Shown one piece after another: positions 23,991 to 32,270 of a DNA stretch of 43,042 bases. The DNA comes from Nocardioides potassii. GTDB taxonomy: Bacteria > Actinomycetota > Actinomycetes > Propionibacteriales > Nocardioidaceae. The notes below the pieces were generated by a model that searched no databases, was not told the DNA's origin, and saw only the letters and a program-made list of their open reading frames with translations. The position numbers and the translations under genes were made by a program. The stretch covers positions 1 to 43,042 of the forward strand of contig NZ_JAKJHZ010000013.1 in assembly GCF_021648885.1 (NCBI RefSeq), in the 5' to 3' direction. Every line of letters starts with the position of its first letter. Within the stretch, counting starts at the first letter, position 1.

Positions 23991-25061
23991 ATGTCACGCC
24001 GCACCACCCGCACCACCACGGGCACCACCACGGGCACCACCACGCGCACCGCCGCGCGCACCGCCGCGCGCACCACCACCGCGCTCCTGCTCGCGCTGCT
24101 CTGCTCGCTCGGCACGCTGTCCGTCGTGGACGCCGCGTCCGCGTCGGGCGCTGCGTCCAGCACCTCGGCCCGCGCCGAGTTCGAGCCGATCCGGCCCGGT
24201 GACACGGGGTGGCGGGTGCGCGAGCTGCAGAGCCGGCTCCACCAGCTCGGCCTGCACTCGGAGGTGATCACCAACCGGTACGACGCCGAGACCCGCGCCG
24301 GCGTGACGACCTTCCAGGCGCGGCGCGGCTGGGACACCGGCGGCGTCGTCGACGAGCGCACCTGGCTCAAGCTGGTCGGCCTCACCGCCGAGCCCACGCC
24401 GGAGGCGCTGCACAACGTCTACACACCCGGTCGACCGCTGCTGGAGAAGGGCGACCGCGGCATGCGGGTGCGTCAGGTCCAGGCTCGCCTCAAGCAGGTG
24501 CGCTGGTACGACGCGAAGGTGACCGGCCGCTACACCGGCCGGACCGTCGAGGCGGTCGAGGGGTTCCAGGCGAAGCGGAAGATCCCGGTGACCGGCCAGG
24601 TCGACCGCCGCACGCTCGACCGGCTCACGGCGATGACCCGCGAGCCCACGAGGGCCGAGCTCTTCAACATCGTGCCGCAGGGGCCGGCGCTGGACCCGCG
24701 CTGCACCACGGGCCGCGCGATGTGCGTGGACAAGTCGTCGCGCTCCCTGCGCTGGGTCGTGGACGGTGTCGTGCTGCGGACCGTCGAGGTGCGCTTCGGC
24801 TCCGACGAGCTCCCGACGCGCGAGGGCGCGTTCTCGGTCTACCGCAAGTCGCGCGACCACGTCTCGAACCTCTACGGCACCTCGATGCCGTTCGCGATGT
24901 TCTTCTCCGGCGGGCAGGCCGTGCACTACTCCCCCGACTTCGCCGCGAACGGCTACAACGGCGCGTCCCACGGCTGCGTCAACGTGCGCGACCGCGCGGG
25001 CGTGGAGTGGCTCTTCGACCACGTCAGGATCGGCGACAAGGTGATCGTCTACCGCTCCTGA
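23991..25061 (+). CDS. Secreted L,D-transpeptidase with two peptidoglycan-binding domains
   Basis: 356 residues. A basic signal peptide begins with a Thr/Arg/Gly/Ala repeat (MSRRTTRTTTGTTTG...) and then a hydrophobic core TALLLALLCSLGTLSVV. Two PG_binding_1 domains follow (about residues 66-130 and 150-215; GDTGWRVRELQSRL and GDRGMRVRQVQARL). The YkuD catalytic domain has SHGCVNVRD with His327 and Cys329. It would act outside the membrane, forming 3-3 crosslinks or other meso-diaminopimelate links in the wall. The ATG at 23991 is supported by GGGGGA. The signal n-region is encoded by a 12-bp tandem repeat. The gene ends 7 bp from the convergent gene. Confidence 0.88.
   Translation: MSRRTTRTTTGTTTGTTTRTAARTAARTTTALLLALLCSLGTLSVVDAASASGAASSTSARAEFEPIRPGDTGWRVRELQSRLHQLGLHSEVITNRYDAETRAGVTTFQARRGWDTGGVVDERTWLKLVGLTAEPTPEALHNVYTPGRPLLEKGDRGMRVRQVQARLKQVRWYDAKVTGRYTGRTVEAVEGFQAKRKIPVTGQVDRRTLDRLTAMTREPTRAELFNIVPQGPALDPRCTTGRAMCVDKSSRSLRWVVDGVVLRTVEVRFGSDELPTREGAFSVYRKSRDHVSNLYGTSMPFAMFFSGGQAVHYSPDFAANGYNGASHGCVNVRDRAGVEWLFDHVRIGDKVIVYRS
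24012..24071 (+). repeat. 12-bp tandem repeat coding the signal peptide n-region
   Basis: Five head-to-tail 12-bp units: ACCACCACGGGC twice, ACCACCACGCGC once, ACCGCCGCGCGC twice. They encode TTTG, TTTG, TTTR, TAAR, TAAR. Gain or loss of units keeps the frame and changes n-region length and charge. Confidence 0.85.
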
Positions 25062-25068
25062 GCCCGCT

Positions 25069-26253
25069 TCAGGCCAGGGAGAAGGCGGCGTCGATCTCGG
25101 CGCCCGCCCGGCCGCGACGGGGCAGCGCCTCCGACGGCACCTCCATCACGGGCGCAGACGGCACGACCACGACGCCGTGCTCGCGGGCCAGCTCGAGCCT
25201 GGCCGCCGGGTGATGCGCGATGCGGCCGAGGCGGAAGCCGAGCGCCGAGGCCATGCCGCTGACGGTGTGATTGACGCGCAGGTCGAGGACGAGCATCCGC
25301 ATCCGCTCGCCCCACCACGGCGCGAGCGCGTCGATCTCGGCGGCGAGCTTCCTGTCCTTGCCCCTCAGCCGTGCCTCGGCGACCCGGGCGGAGTTCACCT
25401 CGAGGACCTCGACCGGGGTCTCGTGCCACGGCACGCCGTCGACCCGGCCGACCGCGAGCAGGTCCTCGAGCACCTTGGCGGTCGTGTGGTCGAGCAGGAC
25501 GTGGGTCGGGTGCACGTGGGTGAGGGCCGCCTCAAGCTGGTCGGGCCGCTCGACCCATGCGAGCGTGCAGCCGGCGGTCAGTTGGGCGTCACGGGCGACG
25601 GTGGTGAAACGGTCGGTGGCCTCGCCGGTGAGGAGCACGACGTCCTCCGGCCCCAGGTCGGAGAGCATCCCCGAGCACTCGGGACGGAACAGCCAGGCCT
25701 GCGACTTCTCGCGCGGCAGGCCGAGCACGGCGCTCGACGGGGCGCCGGCGCGAGCCGAGTCGACGTACGACAGCAGGTCGGGCTGCCGCTTGCGACGCTC
25801 GAGGCCCATGCCGCGCAGCCGCTCCCAGGAGCGGTCGTCGCACTCGAAGAGCTGCGCCTCGGCCAGCGCGGCCCGGCGCAGCAGCGGAAGGCGGCTCTCG
25901 TCGTCGACGATGACCAGGCGCACCTGGATCTCGTCGAGCAGGCGGCCCACCTCGGCCGGGTCCAGGTGGTCGGGCAGGAGCAGCGGGACCGCACCCGCGA
26001 CGCGGGTGGCGAGCTCGAGCTCGAGCTGGCGGATGCCGGTGGGGACGCGGATCACCACGACCTGACCGGGGTTGACGCCTGCCTCGATCATCCCGGCGGC
26101 ACCGTCGATGACCCGGCGGTAGAGCTCGTTCCACGTCAGCGAAGCCCAGCCCCCGCGGCCGCCCTGCTCCCGCTGCTCGACCACGGCGACGTCCAGCGCA
26201 CGCGCGCGGGCGTGGCGCTCGAGCCGGGCGAGCGGCGATTCGTGGACAGGCAC
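25069..26253 (-). CDS. Degenerate AMP-binding (acyl-CoA synthetase-like) protein
   Basis: 394 residues. The N-terminal part matches the N-subdomain of ANL adenylating enzymes: SLTWNELYRRVIDGAAGMIE, AGVNPGQVVVIRVPTG, then VAGAVPLLLPDHLDPAEV. Where the ATP-binding P-loop (TSG-TTG-PKG type) and the YG-TE motif should be, there is only LLTGEATDRFTTVARDAQLT and later MRMLVLDLRVNHTVSGMASA. The C-terminal lid domain with its catalytic Lys is absent. It therefore looks like a pseudoenzyme derived from a FadD-like ligase. A strong ribosome site (GGAGGT) precedes the GTG at 26253, and codon use is normal, so it seems maintained rather than decaying. It diverges from menF. Function unknown; a role as a partner or regulator in menaquinone or acyl-CoA metabolism is speculation. 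Confidence 0.7.
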   Translation of the reverse strand: MPVHESPLARLERHARARALDVAVVEQREQGGRGGWASLTWNELYRRVIDGAAGMIEAGVNPGQVVVIRVPTGIRQLELELATRVAGAVPLLLPDHLDPAEVGRLLDEIQVRLVIVDDESRLPLLRRAALAEAQLFECDDRSWERLRGMGLERRKRQPDLLSYVDSARAGAPSSAVLGLPREKSQAWLFRPECSGMLSDLGPEDVVLLTGEATDRFTTVARDAQLTAGCTLAWVERPDQLEAALTHVHPTHVLLDHTTAKVLEDLLAVGRVDGVPWHETPVEVLEVNSARVAEARLRGKDRKLAAEIDALAPWWGERMRMLVLDLRVNHTVSGMASALGFRLGRIAHHPAARLELAREHGVVVVPSAPVMEVPSEALPRRGRAGAEIDAAFSLA

Positions 26254-26357
26254 TTGCGACCTCCTGCGTCGTGATGTACCCGCGCAACGTAGGACACCCC
26301 GGGTGGTCCTGTTCGCCGTTTGGCCGATCTCGCGTCGGGGCGCTGCGAGCCCCGGCG

Positions 26358-26363
26358 TAGGCT
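26358..26363 (+). promoter_or_regulatory. Leaderless -10 box for menF
   Basis: TAGGCT followed by 8 bases and the GTG at 26372. Confidence 0.5.
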
Positions 26364-26371
26364 CCCCCTTC

Positions 26372-27625
26372 GTGACGACCCCCGCGTCCGGCCCGCAGCC
26401 TGGACCTGCCGCACCGCTGGTCGTGCGCACCGTCCCCGTGGACCTGGCCGACCTGCGGCTCCTCGACCTGCTCCCCGAGCACCAGCCGGTGAGCTGGCTG
26501 CGCCGGGGAGAAGGCCTCGTCGGCTGGGGCGTCGCCGCGCGCCTCGAGACCTCGGGCCCGACCCGCTTCAGCGACGCCGTGAAGTGGTGGTCGGAGACCA
26601 TCGCCCGCGCCGACGTCGTCGACGCCGTGGGCGAGCCCGGGAGCGGCCCCGTCTGCTTCGGCGCCTTCGCGTTCGCCGACGAGCCCGGCGACTCCGTGCT
26701 GGTCATCCCCGAGGTCGTCGTCGGACGGCGCGGTGACCGCGCCTGGCTGACGACCGTGTCGGTGGAGGCACCCGAGCTCGAGCCCGCACCCACCCCGCGT
26801 CCCCCGGTCGGGCTGACCTTCTCCGACGGCGCTCGCAACGGCGAGGAGTGGATGTCGGTCGTCGGCGAGGCCGTCCGTCGCATCACGGCGGGCGAGCTGG
26901 AGAAGGTCGTGCTGGCGCGTGACCTGATCGCCACGACCGACGAGCCCCTCGACGTGCGTTGGCCGCTGCGCCGCCTCGCCGAGAACTACGAGATGTGCTG
27001 GACCTTCCACGTCGACGGCCTCTTCGGCGCCACCCCCGAGATGCTCGTCCGGCGCGAGCGCGGGCTGGTGACCTCCCGCGTGCTGGCCGGCACGATCCGT
27101 CGTACGGGCGACGACGAGCGCGACCTGGCGCTCGCCGCCACCCTGGCCCGCTCGTCGAAGGACCTCGAGGAGCACGAGTACGCCGTCCGGTCCGTCGCCG
27201 ATGCGCTCGAGCCGCACTGCTCGTCGATGAACGTCCCCGAGGCACCGTTCGTGCTGCACCTGCCCAACGTGATGCACCTCGCGACCGACGTGAACGGCGT
27301 CGTCCACGACCTCGCCACCTCGCTCCAGCTGGCCGAGTCGCTCCACCCGTCGGCCGCCGTCGGCGGAACGCCGACCCCCGCCGCGACGGCACTCATCGAG
27401 GAGATCGAGGGCATGCCGCGCGACCGCTACGCGGGTCCGGTGGGCTGGATGGACGCCTCCGGTGACGGCGAGTGGGGCATCGCCCTGCGCTCGGCGCAGG
27501 TCACCGAGAGCGGCGTCCGCCTCTTCGCCGGCTGCGGCATCGTCGCCAGCTCCGACCCAGAGGCCGAGCTGGCGGAGTCGCAGGCCAAGTTCGTCCCGGT
27601 GCGCGACGCGCTCGAGGCCGGGTAG
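26372..27625 (+). CDS. menF: Isochorismate synthase
   Basis: 417 residues, chorismate-utilising enzyme that converts chorismate to isochorismate, entry step of menaquinone synthesis (or of a siderophore, but no such genes are here). The C-terminal domain has GELEKVVLARDLIAT (near residue 171), TPEMLVRRERGLVTSRVLAG, HPSAAVGGTP and YAGPVGWMDASGDGEWGIAL. The GTG at 26372 is chosen from the upstream -10 box; the frame is open further upstream without family similarity. It ends 3 bp from the convergent metallo-hydrolase gene. Confidence 0.9.
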   Translation: MTTPASGPQPGPAAPLVVRTVPVDLADLRLLDLLPEHQPVSWLRRGEGLVGWGVAARLETSGPTRFSDAVKWWSETIARADVVDAVGEPGSGPVCFGAFAFADEPGDSVLVIPEVVVGRRGDRAWLTTVSVEAPELEPAPTPRPPVGLTFSDGARNGEEWMSVVGEAVRRITAGELEKVVLARDLIATTDEPLDVRWPLRRLAENYEMCWTFHVDGLFGATPEMLVRRERGLVTSRVLAGTIRRTGDDERDLALAATLARSSKDLEEHEYAVRSVADALEPHCSSMNVPEAPFVLHLPNVMHLATDVNGVVHDLATSLQLAESLHPSAAVGGTPTPAATALIEEIEGMPRDRYAGPVGWMDASGDGEWGIALRSAQVTESGVRLFAGCGIVASSDPEAELAESQAKFVPVRDALEAG

Positions 27626-27628
27626 GGC

Positions 27629-28264
27629 CTACAGGTCCTCGCCCGGCTGGCGACGCTCGAACGCCTGGCCGTCGGGGAGCAGGTTGTGCATGTGCTGCTC
27701 GACCATGGCGAGGCCGATGTCGCTGTAGACGCAGTCGTGGATGCCGAGCGAGGTGGGCGCCGCCACCTCGCGCACGAAGTCGATCGCCTCGCCGACCTTG
27801 AGCCACGGCGCGCTCACCGGGGCGAGGAGCACGTCGACGGTGCGGCCGGGAGCGGTCAGCGAGTCGCCCGGGTGGTAGACGCTCGAGCCGCCCGACGACA
27901 GGACGTAGCCCGAGTTGTCGAAGCGCGGGTAGTCGGGGTGGATCACGGCGTGCTTCTCGCCGACCACCTCCACCGCGGTGCCGGCCACCTCGAGCCGGTC
28001 GCCGGGTCGTACGACGGTGACGCGCTCGGCCACGTCGGGCGCGTGCTCGCGCAGCATCCGCGCCACCGCGTCGATCGTCCAGACCGGCACGTCGAGGCCG
28101 CGCAGGTGGGGCGGGTGCACGTGGTCGGCGTGCTCGTGGGTGATCAGCACGGCGTCCGCGCCGTCGAGGGCGGAGGCGTCGGTGAAGCTCCCCGGGTCGA
28201 TGACCACGGTGCCGCCCTCACCCTGGACCCGGACGCAGGCGTGGCCGAACTTGGTGATCCGCAT
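27629..28264 (-). CDS. MBL-fold metallo-hydrolase
   Basis: 211 residues, metallo-beta-lactamase fold of the UlaG-like small class. The metal motif is THEHADHVH (near residue 42), with later ligands likely in EKHAVIHPD, the Asp of YHPGDS and the His of GIHDC. Substrate is unknown. The ATG at 28264 follows a TAGTCT box (28272-28277) by 7 bases, so the mRNA is probably leaderless. Confidence 0.82.
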   Translation of the reverse strand: MRITKFGHACVRVQGEGGTVVIDPGSFTDASALDGADAVLITHEHADHVHPPHLRGLDVPVWTIDAVARMLREHAPDVAERVTVVRPGDRLEVAGTAVEVVGEKHAVIHPDYPRFDNSGYVLSSGGSSVYHPGDSLTAPGRTVDVLLAPVSAPWLKVGEAIDFVREVAAPTSLGIHDCVYSDIGLAMVEQHMHNLLPDGQAFERRQPGEDL

Positions 28265-28271
28265 GTGGACC

Positions 28272-28277
28272 AGACTA
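28272..28277 (-). promoter_or_regulatory. Leaderless -10 box for the metallo-hydrolase
   Basis: TAGTCT on the minus strand, 7 bases before the ATG at 28264. Confidence 0.5.
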
Positions 28278-28335
28278 GGCGGGCCGCCTCGGCGGCGTTT
28301 CCGCGCGGAATCGTGTGACGGGTGGGGTTCGCGGT

Positions 28336-28341
28336 TAAGGT
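28336..28341 (+). promoter_or_regulatory. -10 box for the GH16 gene
   Basis: TAAGGT with a weak TGTGAC -35 candidate 16 bases upstream. It would give a leader of about 60 bases before the ATG at 28410. Confidence 0.35.
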
Positions 28342-28409
28342 GATGGCGCCTCCGACGGGTGGAGTGCCCAGGGGGAAAGCCAATCGCACCCGAGACGAAG
28401 AGAGTTCAC

Positions 28410-29624
28410 ATGTCTGCACGCCGCGTGCTCGCAGGCAGCGCACTCGCGCTGATCCTGCCCGCGACCCTGCTCCTGAACGCCGAGACGGGTTCGGCCACTG
28501 ACTCCGGCTCCGCGGCCCGCGCCGCGTCGACGCCGACGTCCGCCACCGCCAAGAAGGCCGGCCAGAAGATCTCGCTGGAGGTGCTGCCCGGGATCGTCCA
28601 GCCGGGCAAGCGCGCCGCCAGCGTCAACGCCGCCAAGGGTTCCGCGATCGCGACCATCAAGCCGGTCAAGGTCGGCCGCAAGGTCGTCCTCGAGCAGCAG
28701 AACGGCTCCTCGTGGAAGAAGGTCGGCACCGCCAAGCAGGAGAAGTCCGGCAAGGCCTACTTCAAGGCAGCCGTCTCCAAGGGCGGCCAGGCCCTGACCT
28801 ACCGCGTCACCGCCCAGAAGCTGGGCTCGCTCAAGGCCGTCAAGAGCGACAGCGTCGACACCTCGCGCTGGCTCGTCCCGACCTTCACCGACGAGTTCAG
28901 CGGCTCGACGCTCAACCCCGTGTGGGGCATGCGCGGCCAGGACTACGAGCCGCTGAGCAAGCGCGTGTGCTCGAAGGGCGACCCGTCCGCGGTCAAGGTC
29001 GGCGGCGGCACGCTGCGCCTGAGCGTCATCAAGGACAGGTCGCGCAGCGGCAAGTGCAAGGCCGTCTCGCGCAAGCAGACCAAGAGGATCTCCTACCGCC
29101 TCAACGGCCACGTCGGCACCGATCGCGGCTTCTCCTTCCGCTACGGCGTGGCCTCGGCCCGCATCAAGATGCAGAAGCTCCAGGGCCAGCACGCCAGCTT
29201 CTGGCTGCAGCCCGTCGGCGAGAACCGTCCCGGCAGCGACGGCCACGAGATCGACGTCATCGAGTACTTCGGTGACAAGCACCCGCAGGGCGGCCTCACC
29301 AGCTTCATCCACTGGTACAAGGGCCAGCGCCTGATCAAGACCGGCTCGTGGATCAAGAACTCGACGTCGTTCCTGCAGAACAAGCGCGACGGCTGGTCGA
29401 AGAACTACCACGTGTTCTCGGTCCAGTGGACGCCGAACGTCATCATCTTCTACATCGACGGCAAGGAGACCTGGCGCACGTCGGCCCGCGTCTCGAAGGC
29501 CCAGCAGTACCTCATCCTGAGCCTGCTCGCCTCCGACTACGAGGCCCTGGAGATGTCCGACAAGAAGCTCCCGCAGCACATGTACGTCGACTGGGTGCGC
29601 GTGTGGGAGACCCCGCAGCCCTGA
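28410..29624 (+). CDS. Secreted GH16-family glycoside hydrolase
   Basis: 404 residues. Signal peptide MSARRVLAGSALALILPATL, then an Ala/Thr/Ser linker. A beta-sandwich-like module occupies about residues 50-145 (VGRKVVLEQQNGSSWKKVGT). The catalytic GH16 jelly-roll runs from about residue 155 to the end. The catalytic motif EIDVIEYFG has Glu280, Asp282 and Glu285, all intact. Substrate is a beta-glucan-type polysaccharide by family, but which one cannot be read. The ATG is preceded by GAAGAGAG; an in-frame ATG at 28359 lies before the signal and is rejected. It ends at a strong terminator. Confidence 0.87.
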   Translation: MSARRVLAGSALALILPATLLLNAETGSATDSGSAARAASTPTSATAKKAGQKISLEVLPGIVQPGKRAASVNAAKGSAIATIKPVKVGRKVVLEQQNGSSWKKVGTAKQEKSGKAYFKAAVSKGGQALTYRVTAQKLGSLKAVKSDSVDTSRWLVPTFTDEFSGSTLNPVWGMRGQDYEPLSKRVCSKGDPSAVKVGGGTLRLSVIKDRSRSGKCKAVSRKQTKRISYRLNGHVGTDRGFSFRYGVASARIKMQKLQGQHASFWLQPVGENRPGSDGHEIDVIEYFGDKHPQGGLTSFIHWYKGQRLIKTGSWIKNSTSFLQNKRDGWSKNYHVFSVQWTPNVIIFYIDGKETWRTSARVSKAQQYLILSLLASDYEALEMSDKKLPQHMYVDWVRVWETPQP

Positions 29625-29645
29625 TCGACCACAGCTGAACCACGC

Positions 29646-29691
29646 GATCCGCGCGTTGGCCCCGCTACGGGGCCAGCGCGCGGATCCTTTT
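29646..29691 (+). terminator. Rho-independent terminator overlapping the end of menD
   Basis: A 19-bp stem with one U-G wobble pairs 29646-29664 with 29668-29686, followed by CTTTTG. The 3-base loop CTA (29665-29667) is the menD stop codon read on the other strand, and the right arm encodes the last menD residues (RIRALAP). On the minus strand no T-run follows. Confidence 0.85.
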
Positions 29692-31311
29692 GTCCAGCTC
29701 CGCGCGGTTGTCGCGACGCACGCGCGCCTCGATGACCTCGATGCCGCCGTTGGGCGTCGCGAGGGCCTGCTCGAGCTCGGGCAGGCTCGTGACCCGCAGG
29801 TGCGGGACCCGGGCCGCCGCGCAGAGACTGGCGAGGTCGACGCCGTGCGGGGTGCCGAAGAGCGTGTCGAAGCGGTCGGCGTACGCCGGTGCGCCCTGCT
29901 CCAGCGTGGCGAAGATCGACCCGCCGTCGTCGTTGACGACGACGATCGTCAGGTCGGGCCGCTCCTCGCGCGGGCCGAGGAAGAGGCCGGTCGTGTCGTG
30001 CAGGAAGGTCACATCGCCCATCAGGGCGATCGCGCGAGACGACCTCGGCCGGCCGAGCGCCGCGCCGATCGCCGACGAGATCGTCCCGTCGATGCCCGCC
30101 AGTCCGCGGTTGGCGATGACCTTGCGACGCCCGCCGACCTCGTAGGGCGCGACCATCACGTCGAGGTCGCGGACCGGGTTGGAGGCGCCGACGAACAGCA
30201 GGCCCTCGCGCGGCAGCGCCCGGCTGACCGCGCCTGCGACCTCGTGCGGCGTGAGGTCCGGCTCGTCGGCGAGCAGCCGGTCGAGCCGGCGGGACAGCGA
30301 CAGGTCGGCGAGGTGCCACTCCTCGAGCCAGTCGGGGTCCTCCGTGGAAGCCACGGCCACGCCGTCGTACGCACTGACCTCGACCGCCACCGGGAACGGG
30401 CGGTCGGCCCACTGCCCCGGCGCCCGCACCGAGACCACCTCGACGTCGTCGCGCGCCAGCAGCCGGGACACCGGGCGCGAGAGGGTCGGGTGCCCGTAGA
30501 CCACGACGCGCTCGATGCGGGTGCCCAAGTCGCTGTCGAGCAGCAGCCGGTAGGTGCGGATGACCGTGTCGCCGGTACGACATCCGCTGCTGGGCTCGGC
30601 GAGGAGCGGCCAGTTGCCGCTCTCGGCCAGCTGGCGCGCCGGCGGTCCCGCGTCGTCGCCCGCCACGACGACCGTGCGCGGTCCCAGGTCGAGCCGCAGC
30701 GGACGGCGCTCCGGACCACCGATGGCGGGCACCGCCCAAGGGGGCACCTCCCCGCTGTCCCAGTCGCCGTCGTCATCGGGCAGGAGCGGCTCGTCGAGCT
30801 GGACGTTGAGGTGGACCGGTCGGCGGAAGTCGTGCCGGCGGAGGAAGGTGAGCAGCTCGTCGAGGTCGGCCGCGTCCTGCCCGGCGCTGACGTCGAGCGT
30901 CGGCGCGAAGGAGCCGAAGAGGTCCACCTGGTCGGTGGTCTGGTTGGCGCCCGTGCCCCGCAGCCGGGCGGGCCGGTCGGCCGTCACCACGACGAGCGGG
31001 ACTCCCGCGTGGGCCGCCTCCATGACCGCCGGGAGCAGGTGGGCGGCGGCGGTGCCGGAGGTGCAGACCACCGCCGCGGCGCGGCGGCTCACCTTCGCCA
31101 GCCCGAGGGCGAGGAACGCGGCGGTGCGCTCGTCGACGCGGGTGTGCAGGCGCAGGCCCGGCTCGGTGGGCGTCGACGGCCGCTGGGCGTCGTACAGCGC
31201 GAAGGAGAGCGGGGCGTTGCGCGACCCGGGGGCCAGGACGACCTCGCGCACGGCGGCGCCGCGCAGGGCCGTGACCACCGCCCGGGCGAGCTCGGTCGAG
31301 GGGTTGCTCAC
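29665..31311 (-). CDS. menD: SEPHCHC synthase
   Basis: 548 residues, thiamine-diphosphate enzyme that adds 2-oxoglutarate (as succinic semialdehyde) to isochorismate in menaquinone synthesis. The N-terminal domain has VVLAPGSRNAPLSFALYD (near residue 20) and RVDERTAAFLALGLAK with the catalytic Glu. The C-terminal ThDP motif is LMGDVTFLHDTTGL followed by VVVNDDGGSIFA. GTG at 31311 overlaps the menC stop (GTGA). It uses the same 2-oxoglutarate pool as KorAB. Confidence 0.92.
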   Translation of the reverse strand: MSNPSTELARAVVTALRGAAVREVVLAPGSRNAPLSFALYDAQRPSTPTEPGLRLHTRVDERTAAFLALGLAKVSRRAAAVVCTSGTAAAHLLPAVMEAAHAGVPLVVVTADRPARLRGTGANQTTDQVDLFGSFAPTLDVSAGQDAADLDELLTFLRRHDFRRPVHLNVQLDEPLLPDDDGDWDSGEVPPWAVPAIGGPERRPLRLDLGPRTVVVAGDDAGPPARQLAESGNWPLLAEPSSGCRTGDTVIRTYRLLLDSDLGTRIERVVVYGHPTLSRPVSRLLARDDVEVVSVRAPGQWADRPFPVAVEVSAYDGVAVASTEDPDWLEEWHLADLSLSRRLDRLLADEPDLTPHEVAGAVSRALPREGLLFVGASNPVRDLDVMVAPYEVGGRRKVIANRGLAGIDGTISSAIGAALGRPRSSRAIALMGDVTFLHDTTGLFLGPREERPDLTIVVVNDDGGSIFATLEQGAPAYADRFDTLFGTPHGVDLASLCAAARVPHLRVTSLPELEQALATPNGGIEVIEARVRRDNRAELDKRIRALAP

Positions 31312-32270
31312 ACCGGCTGATCCTGCCCTACGGACGCGAGGCGCCGACGCCAGTGGTCGACCCGGTCGTCCGTCGCGGCGAGCCGGGCCAGCGCGGACTC
31401 GTCGACCTCCGGCCGACCCACCGGCAGCATCCCGTCCACCGGGAGCAGGGGGTGGGCGGCGACGTCGTCGGTCAGCAGCTGGATCGTGGCGAGGCCGCAG
31501 GCGTGGTGGAGCTCCGGCAGCGCGGCCGCGAGGGCCACGCCGGCGGCGATCCCGACGCTGGACTCGACCGCGCTCGAGACCACGACGGGCAGGCCGATGT
31601 CCTCGGCGATCCGCAGGCACGCGCGCACGCCGCCGAGCGGCTGCACCTTGAGCACCGCGACGTCGGCGGCCTCGAGGTCCCGCACGAGGTAGGGATCCTC
31701 GGCCCGGCGGATCGACTCGTCGGCCGCGATCGGCACGTCCACGCGACGTCGTACGACGGCGAGGTCCTCCACCGCCATGACGGGCTGCTCGACGTACTCC
31801 AGGCCGCCCGCGGCCCGGTCGATGGCGGCGATGGCGCGGACGGCCTCGTCGACGTCCCACGCGCCGTTGGCGTCGACCCGGATGAGGCCGTCCGGACCGA
31901 GCGCGTCGCGCACGGCCTCGACGCGGGCGAGGTCGTCGGCGAGCGCCTGGCCCTTCTCGGCCACCTTCACCTTGGCGGTGCGGCAGCCGCCGGCGACGAC
32001 GATCGCGTGCGCCCGCTCGGGGTCGGTGGCCGGCACGGTGACGTTGACCGGGACCTCGCTGCGCAGCGGCTCGGGCCAGCCGGCGTCCGCTGCCTCGCGG
32101 GCGCAGGCCAACCACGGGCGCGCCACCTCGTCGTCGTACTCCAGGAAGGGCGACCACTCCCCCCAGCCCGCGTCGCCGCGCAGCAGCACGCCCTCGCGGA
32201 CGGTGATGCCGCGGAAGCGCGTGTGGAGCGGGATCGAGAAGACGGACAGCGGGGGCGACGCGTCGGGCAT
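31308..32270 (-). CDS. menC: o-Succinylbenzoate synthase
   Basis: 320 residues, enolase-superfamily dehydratase forming o-succinylbenzoate from SHCHC. The catalytic lysine motif is in TAKVKVAEKG; metal ligands are in RVDANGAWD, EYVEQP and ADES; the second lysine is in AVLKVQPLGG. The ATG at 32270 overlaps the menE stop by one base. Order menE-menC-menD is a tight operon. Confidence 0.92.
   Translation of the reverse strand: MPDASPPLSVFSIPLHTRFRGITVREGVLLRGDAGWGEWSPFLEYDDEVARPWLACAREAADAGWPEPLRSEVPVNVTVPATDPERAHAIVVAGGCRTAKVKVAEKGQALADDLARVEAVRDALGPDGLIRVDANGAWDVDEAVRAIAAIDRAAGGLEYVEQPVMAVEDLAVVRRRVDVPIAADESIRRAEDPYLVRDLEAADVAVLKVQPLGGVRACLRIAEDIGLPVVVSSAVESSVGIAAGVALAAALPELHHACGLATIQLLTDDVAAHPLLPVDGMLPVGRPEVDESALARLAATDDRVDHWRRRLASVGQDQPV

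Noticed and set aside
24012..24071. Binding-site array or CRISPR-like repeat
   Set aside because: The 12-bp units are in frame inside the signal peptide coding sequence and keep codon structure.
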